A DNA stretch of 64,000 nt. It comes from Halodesulfovibrio sp. (GTDB lineage: Bacteria > Desulfobacterota > Desulfovibrionia > Desulfovibrionales > Desulfovibrionaceae). This document shows, piece by piece, positions 25,071-34,388 of the stretch. The stretch is taken from positions 1 to 64,000 of the forward strand of contig NZ_JAOARI010000017.1 of NCBI RefSeq assembly GCF_025210605.1, given 5' to 3'. Under the pieces are notes generated by a model. It did not search any database. It saw only the letters and a program-made list of their open reading frames with translations, and was not told where the DNA came from. The translations under genes were made by a program, and so were the position numbers. The stretch's first letter is position 1, and every line of letters begins with the position of its first letter.

Positions 25071-27788
25071 ATGCTAAAAAAAATGCTTCATGTTAACGGC
25101 GTAGACCGCATGGTCATCTGCGAACAAGATGAAACCCTTGCAAACGTTCTGCGCGAAAACCTTGGTCTCACCAGCGTAAAAATCGGCTGCGGACAAGGTC
25201 AGTGCGGTAGCTGTAACGTTGTTGTAGATGGCAAGCTTAAGCGCACATGTACCATGAAAATGAAGCGTGTTGCAGAGCATACTAAAATTGTCACCGCAGA
25301 AGGAGTTGGTACTCCTGAACACCTGCATCCAGTTCAGCTTGCATGGATTGCTCACGGCGGCGCACAGTGCGGTTTCTGCACACCTGGCTTTATTGTATCT
25401 TCCTATGCATTATTGCTCGAAAATCAGTCTCCAACCCGTGAAGACGTACGTGACTGGTTCCAAAAACATCGTAACGCATGTCGTTGCACAGGCTACAAAC
25501 CGCTTGTAGACGCAGTTATGGATGCTGCTGCTGTATTGCGCGGCGAAAAAACTCGCGACGAGCTTATGAAAGACGTACCGGTAGAAGGTCGTATTATGGG
25601 TACAAAATACCCGCGTCCAACTGCTGTTGCCAAAGTAACCGGTACACTCGATTACGGTGCAGACCTGGGTCTCAAACTTCCTGCCGACACATTACGCTGT
25701 GCTTTGGTACAGGCAGAAGTCTCCCACGCAAAAATTATTTCTATCGACACTTCCGAAGCTGAAAAAATGGAAGGCGTTGAAAAAATTATCACACACAAAG
25801 ACGTTAAAGGTAAAAACCGCATCACCGGTCTTATTACCTTCCCAAGCAACAAAGGTGATGGTTGGGAACGTCCAATTCTTTGTGATGAAAAAGTATTCCA
25901 GTACGGCGATGCTATCGCAATTGTTTGTGCTGATACTGAAAAGCATGCAAAAGCAGCAGCAGAAAAAGTCAAAGTTGAACTTGAAGAGCTGCCTGCTTAC
26001 ATGAGCGCTCCTGAAGCAATGCAGGACGACGCTATCGAAATTCATCCGGGTACCCCGAACATCTACTTCGTGCAAAAAGTTGCCAAAGGCGCCGACACAG
26101 CTCCTATCTTTAAAGAAGCAGATGTAACTGTTGAAGGTGACTACTACGTAGGTCGTCAGCCGCACATGCCTATCGAGCCGGACGTAGGTTTTGCATACCG
26201 TAACGACGAAGGTAAACTTGTTATTCACTCCAAATCCATCGGTCTGCACCTGCACGCTGCTATGATCGCACCGGGTCTTGGTGAAGAGCTTGAAAATATC
26301 GTCATGGTACAGAACCCGTCAGGCGGTACCTTCGGCTACAAATTCAGCCCAACCATGGAAGCACTCGTTGGTGCTGCATGCATGGCTACCGGTCGCCCTG
26401 TATACCTCAACTACACTTGGTACCAGCAGCAGACTTACACCGGTAAGCGTTCTCCATTCTTTATGAATGTTCGCATGGCTGCCACCAACGAAGGTAAACT
26501 CCTTGGTTTGGAAACAGACTGGTCTGTTGACCACGGTCCTTACTCCGAATTCGGTGATCTTCTCACCCTTCGCGGTGCTCAGTTCATCGGCGCAGGCTAC
26601 AATATCGACAACATCCGTGGTGAAGGTCGTACTGTTTGTACCAACCACGCTTGGGGTTCTGCATTCCGCGGCTACGGTTCTCCGCAGTCTGAATTCTCAT
26701 CCGAAGTTATTATGGATGAACTTGCAGAAAAACTTGGTATGGACCCTCTGGAACTGCGTTACAAAAACGTATACCGCGAAGGTTCCACAACTCCTACAGG
26801 TCAAGACCCTGAGGTCTACAGCCTGCCAGAAATTATCGACACAATCCGTCCTAAATACGAAGAAGCTAAAAAACGCGCAGCAGAGCTTTCCACTCCGGAA
26901 GTTAAACGCGGCGTAGGTATTGCTCTTGGTGTTTACGGTTCCGGTCTTGATGGTCCTGACTCCGCTGAAGCAGCCCTCGAACTCGATGAAAAAGGCAACA
27001 TTACTGTATACACAACTTGGCACGATCACGGTCAGGGCGCAGACATGGGCGCAATGACTACCGCCCATGAAGCACTTATGCCTATGGGATTCCCTGCTGA
27101 AAAAATCAAAGTATGCCTTAACGACACCAGCAAATGCCCTAACGGCGGTCCTGCCGGTGGTTCCCGTTCTCAGGTTGTAGTTGGTCGCGCTATTAAAGCT
27201 GCCGGTGAAGCACTTGTTGAAGCAATGAAAAAAGACGACGGCACGTACTACACCTATAAAGAAATGCAGGAAAACAACATTCCAACCCGTGTTAACGGTA
27301 AATGGACTGCACCTTGTACCGATTGTGACGAAAACGGTCAGGGTAACCCATTTGCATGTTACATGTACGGAATGTTCCTTGCTGAAGTCGGCGTAGAACT
27401 TGCCACAGGTAAAACTACTGTAGAAAAAATGACCGCAGTGACAGACATCGGTACCATCATGAACAAACTGGTTGTTGATGGTCAGATGTACGGTGGTCTT
27501 GCACAGGCAATCGGTCTTGCTCTTACAGAAGACTTTGAAGACATTAAAAAGCACTCCACAATGGTCGGTGCTGGATTCCCATATGCTAAACAGATTCCAG
27601 ATGACATGGAACTCATTTACATCGAATCCAAACGTCCTGAAGGTCCATTCGGCGCATCCGGTGTTGGCGAACTTCCGCTCACCAGCCCGCACGCTGCTAT
27701 CGTAAACGCTATCTACAACGCTTGTGGCGTTCGTATCCGCGCTCTGCCTGCACTTCCAGAAAAAGTGCTTGCAGGACTCAACAAGTAA
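25071..27788 (+). CDS. mop: Molybdenum-containing aldehyde oxidoreductase (MOP type)
   Basis: 905 residues from ATG at 25071 with GAGAGGAG upstream; D. gigas MOP has 907 and long stretches are the same as I remember them. It oxidises aldehydes to carboxylic acids and passes electrons on, in a single-subunit xanthine-oxidase-family enzyme. Residues 1-80 form a plant-type [2Fe-2S] domain (GCGQGQCGSCNV), 85-160 the second [2Fe-2S] domain (GGAQCGFCTPGFI, NACRCTGYKP), and the rest the molybdopterin domains. GPFGASGVGELPLTSPH near 865 holds the catalytic glutamate. No signal peptide is seen. Cofactor is expected to be molybdopterin cytosine dinucleotide. It leads the accessory gene cluster. Confidence 0.96.
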   Translation: MLKKMLHVNGVDRMVICEQDETLANVLRENLGLTSVKIGCGQGQCGSCNVVVDGKLKRTCTMKMKRVAEHTKIVTAEGVGTPEHLHPVQLAWIAHGGAQCGFCTPGFIVSSYALLLENQSPTREDVRDWFQKHRNACRCTGYKPLVDAVMDAAAVLRGEKTRDELMKDVPVEGRIMGTKYPRPTAVAKVTGTLDYGADLGLKLPADTLRCALVQAEVSHAKIISIDTSEAEKMEGVEKIITHKDVKGKNRITGLITFPSNKGDGWERPILCDEKVFQYGDAIAIVCADTEKHAKAAAEKVKVELEELPAYMSAPEAMQDDAIEIHPGTPNIYFVQKVAKGADTAPIFKEADVTVEGDYYVGRQPHMPIEPDVGFAYRNDEGKLVIHSKSIGLHLHAAMIAPGLGEELENIVMVQNPSGGTFGYKFSPTMEALVGAACMATGRPVYLNYTWYQQQTYTGKRSPFFMNVRMAATNEGKLLGLETDWSVDHGPYSEFGDLLTLRGAQFIGAGYNIDNIRGEGRTVCTNHAWGSAFRGYGSPQSEFSSEVIMDELAEKLGMDPLELRYKNVYREGSTTPTGQDPEVYSLPEIIDTIRPKYEEAKKRAAELSTPEVKRGVGIALGVYGSGLDGPDSAEAALELDEKGNITVYTTWHDHGQGADMGAMTTAHEALMPMGFPAEKIKVCLNDTSKCPNGGPAGGSRSQVVVGRAIKAAGEALVEAMKKDDGTYYTYKEMQENNIPTRVNGKWTAPCTDCDENGQGNPFACYMYGMFLAEVGVELATGKTTVEKMTAVTDIGTIMNKLVVDGQMYGGLAQAIGLALTEDFEDIKKHSTMVGAGFPYAKQIPDDMELIYIESKRPEGPFGASGVGELPLTSPHAAIVNAIYNACGVRIRALPALPEKVLAGLNK

Positions 27789-27800
27789 TCTAGATCAAAC

Positions 27801-27828
27801 CGTCCGTGCTGCTCAGGCAGCACGGACG
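27801..27828 (+). promoter_or_regulatory. Perfect 12-bp hairpin between mop and the dicluster oxidoreductase gene
   Basis: CGTCCGTGCTGC pairs with GCAGCACGGACG around a TCAG loop, 12 bp after the mop stop codon and 15 bp before the next start. There is no T-run, so it is more likely an mRNA-stabilising or translation-limiting hairpin (or partial terminator) giving more mop than downstream product. Confidence 0.7.
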
Positions 27829-27843
27829 TATTCAGTGCACGCT

Positions 27844-30141
27844 ATGGAACAACACGAACTACGCCAATGGGAAGCGCAGTGTACGCAAGAAGAAGCACCA
27901 CACTGCCAAGCTCGCTGTCCTTTGCACATTGATGTCCGTGCCTTTTGTAAAAAAATGGCAGCAGGCAAAATGAATGAAGCTTGGGCTGTTTTGTATAAAA
28001 ACATGCCTATTCCTCACATCGCCGCCAACATCTGTGATGGCGCATGTATGGAATCGTGCCTTCGTAAAGACCTTGGCGGCAGTATCGACATGCCGGAACT
28101 GGAGCGTTGCTGCGCTACAAATGCCACCAAAACTCCACTTATGCGCCCGCTTCCTTCCAAAGGTAAACGCGTCCTTATTCTCGGTAGTGGTCTCAGTGCG
28201 TTGGCTGCGGCATGGGAACTGGCTAAAAAAGGCATCAGCCCTACAATTTATTCCTCTACACCATACAAGGATGCTGAATCGGGCGATATCACATCTCTCG
28301 TTCCCCAAAATGCATTTGAAAAACACAAACAGGCATTCGAAAAACTTGGAGTCCTTTTTTCTGAAAAAGCACTGCCAGAAAACCTTGAAAGCGCCTGTTC
28401 CGAGTGGGATGCCATACTCATTGCCTCGCCTGATTTAACTAAAAATTACGCGTGTGAACTGATTGATTCAAAAATTCTTCAAACCAAAATTTCCTCTGTA
28501 TTCGCCGTTCCCCCCCAGCGGAGAGTCTCAACGATAGAACGGATTGCTTTAGGCAAAACGTTAGCTTTCTCCGCAGAACGTTCGATACAGAACGTATCCT
28601 TTACCGCAGGGAGAGAACGCGAAGGGTCGTACATATCCCGCCTGCAAACTGCAGTAACCTCGATCTCTTCGCTACCCCGCCTTCCTGCAACCCCGCAGGG
28701 ATACGATGAAGCGACAGCTATGCTGGAAGCTGGAAGGTGCATACAATGCGAATGTATGCAATGCGTTAACAATTGCGTGTATCTGGCAGAATTCAAAAGT
28801 TACCCCAAAGTCTATGTGCGGCAGATATATAACAATGCCGCCATTGTTATGGGAACACGACATGCCAACAAAATGATCAACTCCTGCATGTTATGTGGTC
28901 TATGCGAAGAAATTTGCCCAGAAGACTTTGCGGTACAGAATCTCTGCCTTACAGCAAGACAGGATTTAGTGGCAACTTCCACAATGCCCCCTTCCGCACA
29001 TGAATTTGCGCTCCGCGATATGGCATTTGCCAATACCGCGGGTATGCTCGCAAAGAATGCACCTTCCGCTTCCACTAGCGCCTTCGCTTTTTTCCCGGGT
29101 TGCCAGCTTCCGGCAATCTCACCGCATCTTGTTGAAAGCACCTACGCTTACCTGCAAGAAGCACTTAACGAATCTGTAGGATTATTCATCCACTGTTGTG
29201 GTGCTCCGGCGCATTGGTCGGGGCAAAAAGAATTAATGCAGGCAACCGCAGATCAAATAACCAGCCACTGGAAAAATATGGGGAAACCCGTGCTCATTAC
29301 CGGCTGTCCAACCTGCGCGACAATGTTTGCCGAATGCATGCCACACATACCGACTCGCTCGCTATGGGCTGTGCTGGAAGAAACAGGACTACCACCGACA
29401 GCTGCGGCTCCTCAGCAAAAGTATGTATTGCACGACCCATGTTCCACACGACACGATGAGCCGATGCGAAAACATGTGCGAGCCATTGCCGAAGCGTTGC
29501 ATATTTCCACAACAGAGCCGACTCTTTCTGGATCATTAACAGAGTGCTGTGGGTACGGTGGTCTGCTTGATTCTGCAAATCCACCGCTTTCAAAAAAAGC
29601 ATCGCAGCATAGGGCTGATGTTCTCTCACAATGCACTGAAGATGAACAAGACGTGCTCACCTACTGTGCAATGTGTCGTGACATGCTTTTTAGAACAGGC
29701 AAACGTACTGTACATCTTCTTGATCTGCTCTTTCCTGACTGTAGATCAACACTTTCGTGTTGCAACGCTGACCCAGCTGCGGTTCCGGTTACTGGTTTTT
29801 CAGATCGCCGTGAAAACCGTATGCGACTTAAAGAACATTTACTCACAACAATCTGGGGTGAAACAACAGAAAGCGCAGACCAAGACCTGCCGCCTATTAC
29901 CTACACGGAACAGGCAAAGGCAGCGATGGAAGAACGCCGCATTCTTCGCAGCGACATAAGTAAAGTTGTGAAGTATGTTGAAACTACGGGTGAAAGCTTA
30001 TTCAACACCAAAACACAACGGCACGTCAGTAGCTTCCGCCCTGTAAGCGTTACCTACTGGATGGAGTACACCAAAGATGACAGCGGGTATTGTATCCACA
30101 ACGTATGGTCACACCGGATGCAAATCATCCCTCCTAAATAA
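27844..30141 (+). CDS. Pyridine-nucleotide-disulfide oxidoreductase-like/dicluster iron-sulfur protein
   Basis: 765 residues from ATG at 27844; no good Shine-Dalgarno is visible. Order: Cys-rich N-terminal ferredoxin-like domain as in GltD/NfnB proteins (CQARCPLHIDV, NICDGACMESC), a dinucleotide-binding start VLILGSGLSALAAAWELA near 108 followed by a domain of only about 190 residues, then two 4Fe-4S motifs CIQCECMQCVNNC (298) and CMLCGLCEEICP (345), then two CCG-like domains of heterodisulfide-reductase type (HCCGAPAHWSG, ECCGYGGLLDS). It corresponds to the DVU1558-type protein next to the aldehyde oxidoreductase in D. vulgaris. It probably accepts electrons from MOP; the short flavin/NAD domain makes NAD(P) use uncertain. 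Confidence 0.82.
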   Translation: MEQHELRQWEAQCTQEEAPHCQARCPLHIDVRAFCKKMAAGKMNEAWAVLYKNMPIPHIAANICDGACMESCLRKDLGGSIDMPELERCCATNATKTPLMRPLPSKGKRVLILGSGLSALAAAWELAKKGISPTIYSSTPYKDAESGDITSLVPQNAFEKHKQAFEKLGVLFSEKALPENLESACSEWDAILIASPDLTKNYACELIDSKILQTKISSVFAVPPQRRVSTIERIALGKTLAFSAERSIQNVSFTAGREREGSYISRLQTAVTSISSLPRLPATPQGYDEATAMLEAGRCIQCECMQCVNNCVYLAEFKSYPKVYVRQIYNNAAIVMGTRHANKMINSCMLCGLCEEICPEDFAVQNLCLTARQDLVATSTMPPSAHEFALRDMAFANTAGMLAKNAPSASTSAFAFFPGCQLPAISPHLVESTYAYLQEALNESVGLFIHCCGAPAHWSGQKELMQATADQITSHWKNMGKPVLITGCPTCATMFAECMPHIPTRSLWAVLEETGLPPTAAAPQQKYVLHDPCSTRHDEPMRKHVRAIAEALHISTTEPTLSGSLTECCGYGGLLDSANPPLSKKASQHRADVLSQCTEDEQDVLTYCAMCRDMLFRTGKRTVHLLDLLFPDCRSTLSCCNADPAAVPVTGFSDRRENRMRLKEHLLTTIWGETTESADQDLPPITYTEQAKAAMEERRILRSDISKVVKYVETTGESLFNTKTQRHVSSFRPVSVTYWMEYTKDDSGYCIHNVWSHRMQIIPPK

Positions 30142-30150
30142 GAGAACACT

Positions 30151-30366
30151 ATGAACACATTACAAGTTTTACACGACGACTTTTCACACTGGACTTGTAG
30201 TCAATGCAATGAACCGCTTGTGTTTTCAGCTGTTGAACTGGTCTACCTCAAAAGCAATTTTTCTGTAGAACTACCTGTCTGCCCCAAATGCGGTTTTGTT
30301 CTGATTCCAGAGTCACTCGCCTTGGAAAAAATGGCAGAAGTAGAACAACTGCTGGAAGATAAATGA
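30151..30366 (+). CDS. Small zinc-ribbon-like redox protein (DVU1557 type)
   Basis: 71 residues with two CxxC pairs, CSQC near residue 16 and CPKC near 44, in a zinc-ribbon or rubredoxin-like layout. AAGAGAA precedes the start, 9 bp after the oxidoreductase gene; its last codons overlap the start of the methyltransferase gene. It matches the small protein found at this place in Desulfovibrio aldehyde oxidoreductase clusters. Whether it binds zinc, iron or an Fe-S cluster is unknown. Confidence 0.78.
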   Translation: MNTLQVLHDDFSHWTCSQCNEPLVFSAVELVYLKSNFSVELPVCPKCGFVLIPESLALEKMAEVEQLLEDK

Positions 30367-31043
30367 GCACTCCCCTCTGGCAGCATCCTCTTATGGCAAC
30401 CCTTGAGGACGGTGCACTACGTCCGGGGGGGCTTAGTCTTACCCAACACACATACAACAAGCTGGATATCACACCTTCCACACAAATTCTGGATGCAGGC
30501 TGCGGCATAGGCGCCACGAGTAAATTTATTCAAAAAAGTTACCATGCCTCAGTTGTTGGAATAGACATTTCACATACCAATGTTCAGCAAACCCAAGCGC
30601 GTGGTGTTGCTGCTTTGCAAGGCACAATTGCACAACTCCCTTTCCGCGATGCAACATTCCATATTGTTAACTGCGATTGTGTGCTGTCTCTTTGCGATTC
30701 TTTACCAGCAGTCCTTTCTGAATTTTCACGGGTGCTCCGCCCTAGTGGTATTCTTCTATTCTCAGACCTCTATTACCGGAAGCAGCCCCATACTTCAGCA
30801 GATGCATCCCACGCAGGTTGCGCTAGCTCACCACTCCAGCTTGAAGCAGTATCAGCTGCCCTTACAGCAGCTAACTTTGCTCACATAACCAGCTCAGACC
30901 ACACCAAAGAACTTAAAGAACTTACCGCAAAACTTATTTTTTCCGGCATCAAATCATGTTGCGCTGGAAATTCTGCACAGCAAACCACATCATACGACAA
31001 AAACATCGGCTATATCCAAGTAGTAGCGACAAAAAAGGAGTAA
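30363..31043 (+). CDS. SAM-dependent class I methyltransferase (DVU1556 type)
   Basis: 226 residues. The SAM-binding motif ILDAGCGIGATSKFIQ lies near residue 39, followed by VVGIDISHTNVQQ and the post-I motifs VNCDCVLSLCDSLP and LLFSDLYYRK of UbiE/ArsM-like methyltransferases. The C-terminus has a CC pair (SCCAGN). It overlaps the preceding gene by 4 bp and is 3 bp from the next. Its substrate is unknown; proximity to a radical SAM protein and a C-GCAxxG-C-C protein suggests the three work on one product. Confidence 0.83.
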   Translation: MSTPLWQHPLMATLEDGALRPGGLSLTQHTYNKLDITPSTQILDAGCGIGATSKFIQKSYHASVVGIDISHTNVQQTQARGVAALQGTIAQLPFRDATFHIVNCDCVLSLCDSLPAVLSEFSRVLRPSGILLFSDLYYRKQPHTSADASHAGCASSPLQLEAVSAALTAANFAHITSSDHTKELKELTAKLIFSGIKSCCAGNSAQQTTSYDKNIGYIQVVATKKE

Positions 31044-31046
31044 CAC

Positions 31047-31505
31047 ATGCTTTCCGACATTCAACTCCAACTACTCCAGTGGGCAGGCAAAGGATATTGT
31101 TGCAGCCAAATTATGGTGGGCGTGGCTCTGGAGTTTTCCGGCATTGAAAACCCGCAACTACTGCGGGCTGCTGAAGGGCTATGCAGCGGCATGTCCAACT
31201 GTAGCGGAACATGCGGTCTGCTTACAGGAGGCTCACTACTCCTAGGATTATATGCAGGGCATGATGCTGAAACAGAAGAAAAAGATGAAAAACTCCCTGT
31301 TCTGCTGGAATCATTCACAGACTGGTTTACCCAAAAAACTGCTGAAGAACACGGCGGCATAAGCTGCGGACAGATTCTTGGCGAAAGCTGTGATGCACCA
31401 GTGCCAGATGCAAGCAAATGCGGAAACCTTCTAGCTGAAAGTTTTACCTACATTGAAACCCTGCTCACTGAATATGGATACGACATCACCGCGATAAAAG
31501 AGTAG
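31047..31505 (+). CDS. C-GCAxxG-C-C family protein (DVU1555 type)
   Basis: 152 residues. The family core is visible: GYCCSQIMVGVAL near residue 12, GLCSGMSNCSGTCGLLTGG near 50 and later CGQILGESCD and SKCGN Cys residues. Such proteins are predicted to bind a redox cofactor or metal through these cysteines; no reaction is established. It lies 3 bp after the methyltransferase gene and 2 bp before the radical SAM gene, so the three are tightly coupled. Confidence 0.85.
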   Translation: MLSDIQLQLLQWAGKGYCCSQIMVGVALEFSGIENPQLLRAAEGLCSGMSNCSGTCGLLTGGSLLLGLYAGHDAETEEKDEKLPVLLESFTDWFTQKTAEEHGGISCGQILGESCDAPVPDASKCGNLLAESFTYIETLLTEYGYDITAIKE

Positions 31506-31507
31506 CT

Positions 31508-32857
31508 ATGCCAGATCATATTTCTCATACAGAAAGTGTATGCCCAGAATGCCTTCAGCGTATTCCAGCAATGCGTGTAACGAATGGAACTGAGACACGC
31601 CTTATCAAACACTGCCCTCAGCATGGTGCATTCTCAACGCCGGTTTGGCGTTCCACTCACATGGCAACAAAATTTTCAGATTGGTTACGCCCTAAAATCC
31701 CTTCCACACCACCGACCATATCCACAACGGTAGAAAAAGGATGTCCCTTTGACTGCGGATTGTGCGCGGAACACAGACAACATAGCTGTATGGCACTTAT
31801 CGAAGTGACGTGGAAATGTAACCTTTCTTGTCCAGTTTGTTTTGCCTCTGCTGAAAACAATAGCAACGCACCCACTGACCCTACCAAAAGCGAGATTTTC
31901 CAATTGTTGGAATCAACTATGCAAACCACAGGGGGATGTAATCTACAGTTTTCCGGTGGTGAACCAACAATTCGTGATGATCTACCTGAACTTGTAGCAG
32001 AGGCAAAACGCATCGGTTTCCCGTTTGTACAAATCAACACCAACGGGATTCGCGCAGCACAAGAATCTGGCTATGCCGCTAAGCTGGCAGCAGCAGGTGT
32101 TGATTCCGTATTCTTACAGTTTGACGGGCTACGCACATCAACATGGCAAGCATTCCGTAATGCAGACCTTCTTGAAATCAAGAAAAAAGCCATCAGCGCC
32201 TTTGCCAATGCCAACATTGGTATCGTTCTGGTTCCGGTTATTTCACCAACGATTAATAAGGACGAAATTGGAGACATCATCCGGTTTGCTATTAACCATG
32301 CGCCAGCTGTCCGCGGTGTGCATTTTCAACCTATCAGCTATTTTGGGCGATATCCCGTAGCACCAGCAGATGCAGAACGCATCACACTGCCGGAGCTTGC
32401 TGAAGAACTGGAAAGACAAACCGAACACCTTGTTGCCACAGGGGACTTTGTGCCGCCAACGTGTGAACACGCGCTGTGCTCTTTCCATGCGAACTATATT
32501 ATCAATGATGATAACTCACTTCAGCTTTTGTCCGTGCCGAAGAACTCATGCAACTGCAAACCAAAACCCGCGGCAGAAGGAGCAGAAAAAGCACGCTCGT
32601 TTGTTCGCAGTCAGTGGGCAGCAGCCGAGCAGAAACAATCATTCAAACCAATTACTGAATTAGATTCTTTTATTCAGAAAGCATCAACACGTCGATTTGC
32701 CATCTCTGCCATGGCGTTTCAAGATGCGTGGTCACTGGATATCGAAAGACTCAAGGGCTGCTGTATTCATGTAGTCGCACCGGATGGCAAGCTTGTTCCA
32801 TTCTGCGCATATAACCTGACAGCATCGGATGGAACACCGCTATATCGCGGCGTATAA
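31508..32857 (+). CDS. Radical SAM protein (TrsS/DVU1554 type)
   Basis: 449 residues. The [4Fe-4S] radical SAM motif is CNLSCPVC near residue 105, followed by LQFSGGEPTIRDDL, typical of the MoaA/PqqE-like group. Extra cysteines surround it: an N-terminal zinc-ribbon-like CPECL and CPQHG, KGCPFDCGLCAEH before the core, and CNCKPK, GCCIHV and PFCAYNL at the C-terminus, probably holding auxiliary clusters. Related proteins named TrsS include selenoproteins; here every such position is Cys with no in-frame TGA. Substrate unknown. It is followed by a 222-bp gap before the ligase gene. Confidence 0.83.
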   Translation: MPDHISHTESVCPECLQRIPAMRVTNGTETRLIKHCPQHGAFSTPVWRSTHMATKFSDWLRPKIPSTPPTISTTVEKGCPFDCGLCAEHRQHSCMALIEVTWKCNLSCPVCFASAENNSNAPTDPTKSEIFQLLESTMQTTGGCNLQFSGGEPTIRDDLPELVAEAKRIGFPFVQINTNGIRAAQESGYAAKLAAAGVDSVFLQFDGLRTSTWQAFRNADLLEIKKKAISAFANANIGIVLVPVISPTINKDEIGDIIRFAINHAPAVRGVHFQPISYFGRYPVAPADAERITLPELAEELERQTEHLVATGDFVPPTCEHALCSFHANYIINDDNSLQLLSVPKNSCNCKPKPAAEGAEKARSFVRSQWAAAEQKQSFKPITELDSFIQKASTRRFAISAMAFQDAWSLDIERLKGCCIHVVAPDGKLVPFCAYNLTASDGTPLYRGV

Positions 32858-33079
32858 TTCGACATTAGTACATCGATGCATTGTGCGTAAATCATGCATT
32901 GCGTTCGGGGTTGATTGAGACACCAATTGGGGCTGCTTTCTTTTTTCTAAAAAAAAATCACTTTTCCGAGAGTATGTTTAAGGCAGCAGCACTCATAACT
33001 AAGCAAAAAAATCCGATACGGACATAACGTGCAGCACTCGACGATTACACATCCTCTTCACGCACAAAGGACACAAGGC
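32858..33079 (+). other. 222-bp gap inside the aldehyde oxidoreductase cluster
   Basis: This splits the cluster. It contains two near-repeats of ATGCATTG (about 32876 and 32898) and a palindrome CCAATTGG. No stem with a T-run is obvious. A secondary promoter for the downstream half is possible but I cannot place one with confidence. Confidence 0.4.
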
Positions 33080-34378
33080 ATGCCCCTTGATGCTCCCACG
33101 TATGCTGATATTTTTTCAGATGCGACAACGCTTGGACTTTCTGCTGAACACATTGATGTCTGGCAACGCAAAAGACTTGCAGAAATTTGCCACTATGCAC
33201 GAGCAAACAGCAGCTTCTATGGCAAGCATCTGCGTGACCTGAATGAAACTGTATTTGCATCCCGTGAAGCATTTGCCACCTTGCCGCGCACTACTGCTGA
33301 AGACATCCGGGAAGCACCGTTCGCATTCTTATGTACTTCACAAGATGACATCGCACGAGTTGTAACGCTCACGACATCAGGCTCGACAGGTAAACCGAAA
33401 CGAATTTTTTTTACACAAGACGAAATAGACGAAACAATTGCGTTTTATAACCACGGAATGCAGTGTCTTGCAGAATCTGGCGACACTGTTTTAGCACTGC
33501 TTCCCGCCCTGCGCCCTGACAGCGTCGGCGCATTATTACGGGATGGATTAACACAGCTAGGTGCAACTCCAGTTCTCAATCAAGACCCTGATGACGTTGC
33601 CCAGTCTCTTTCATTACTAAAAGCACACGCTGCCGACTGCGTAGTCGGTACGGCTGCCCATGTTCTTGCATTAGTGAAGCTGTGGGAGCATGCTGGCAAT
33701 AAAGATACTTCTGTAAAAACAGTCCTCCTGTGCTGGGATGCGAGTTCTCAACCAGTGCGGGAGTATATTGCAAAAACGTGGAACTGTCGGGTGCATACAC
33801 ACTGGGGCATGACAGAAACAGGGCTTGGCGGCGCTGTTAACTGCGCGCACGGCTCAGGTATGCATCTGCGCGAAAGTAAAATGTATGTCGAAATCACTGA
33901 CCCTGAAACCGGAGCTGTTTTGCCGGATGGCGAACGTGGAGAGATGGTTGTAACGACACTCACACGAAGGGGCATGCCACTTATCCGATACCGTACAGGA
34001 GACGAGGCACAAATTCTCACAGAACCTTGCCCATGCGGTTCTCCGCTCCGCAGACTCAGCCCATATATTCGACGTATTCGCCAGCCGAAAAATACTCCTG
34101 ACTGGTTTAAAGATATGCCGCCATCTGCCATTGACGGCGCATTACTTTCAATACCCAATTTTCTTGCCCAGCAAGCACGATACAGGGTGGCACCTAACAG
34201 ACTGGAAATTACCATTGATGCGTGTGGCACCGCATCACAGCTTTTACCAGCCTGCACAGAGCTATTACGCAATTTTGTTTCTCCTTTGCGTAATGCTCCA
34301 GAAATATTGTGCTTGCCGGGCAAAGACTCTGAAAAAATTTCTATTGGATTCGCAAAACGCATAATCAGCGTAGAGTAA
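33080..34378 (+). CDS. AMP-dependent ligase, phenylacetate-CoA-ligase-like (DVU1553 type)
   Basis: 432 residues from ATG at 33080, with AAAGGA upstream at usual spacing; a GTG at 33029 would add 17 residues. ANL-superfamily motifs are present: TLTTSGSTGKPKRIFFT near residue 97 (P-loop), HWGMTETGLGG near 255, and YRTGDEA near 315. It activates a carboxylic acid as the adenylate and may form a CoA thioester. The neighbouring enzyme oxidises aldehydes to acids, so activating that acid is one reading; tailoring of a cofactor or peptide is another. Confidence 0.8.
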   Translation: MPLDAPTYADIFSDATTLGLSAEHIDVWQRKRLAEICHYARANSSFYGKHLRDLNETVFASREAFATLPRTTAEDIREAPFAFLCTSQDDIARVVTLTTSGSTGKPKRIFFTQDEIDETIAFYNHGMQCLAESGDTVLALLPALRPDSVGALLRDGLTQLGATPVLNQDPDDVAQSLSLLKAHAADCVVGTAAHVLALVKLWEHAGNKDTSVKTVLLCWDASSQPVREYIAKTWNCRVHTHWGMTETGLGGAVNCAHGSGMHLRESKMYVEITDPETGAVLPDGERGEMVVTTLTRRGMPLIRYRTGDEAQILTEPCPCGSPLRRLSPYIRRIRQPKNTPDWFKDMPPSAIDGALLSIPNFLAQQARYRVAPNRLEITIDACGTASQLLPACTELLRNFVSPLRNAPEILCLPGKDSEKISIGFAKRIISVE

Positions 34379-34388
34379 CGAGGTCACA

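Noticed and set aside
31508..32857. Possible selenocysteine in the radical SAM gene
   Set aside because: Relatives can be selenoproteins, but the frame is uninterrupted and every equivalent position I can judge is cysteine.
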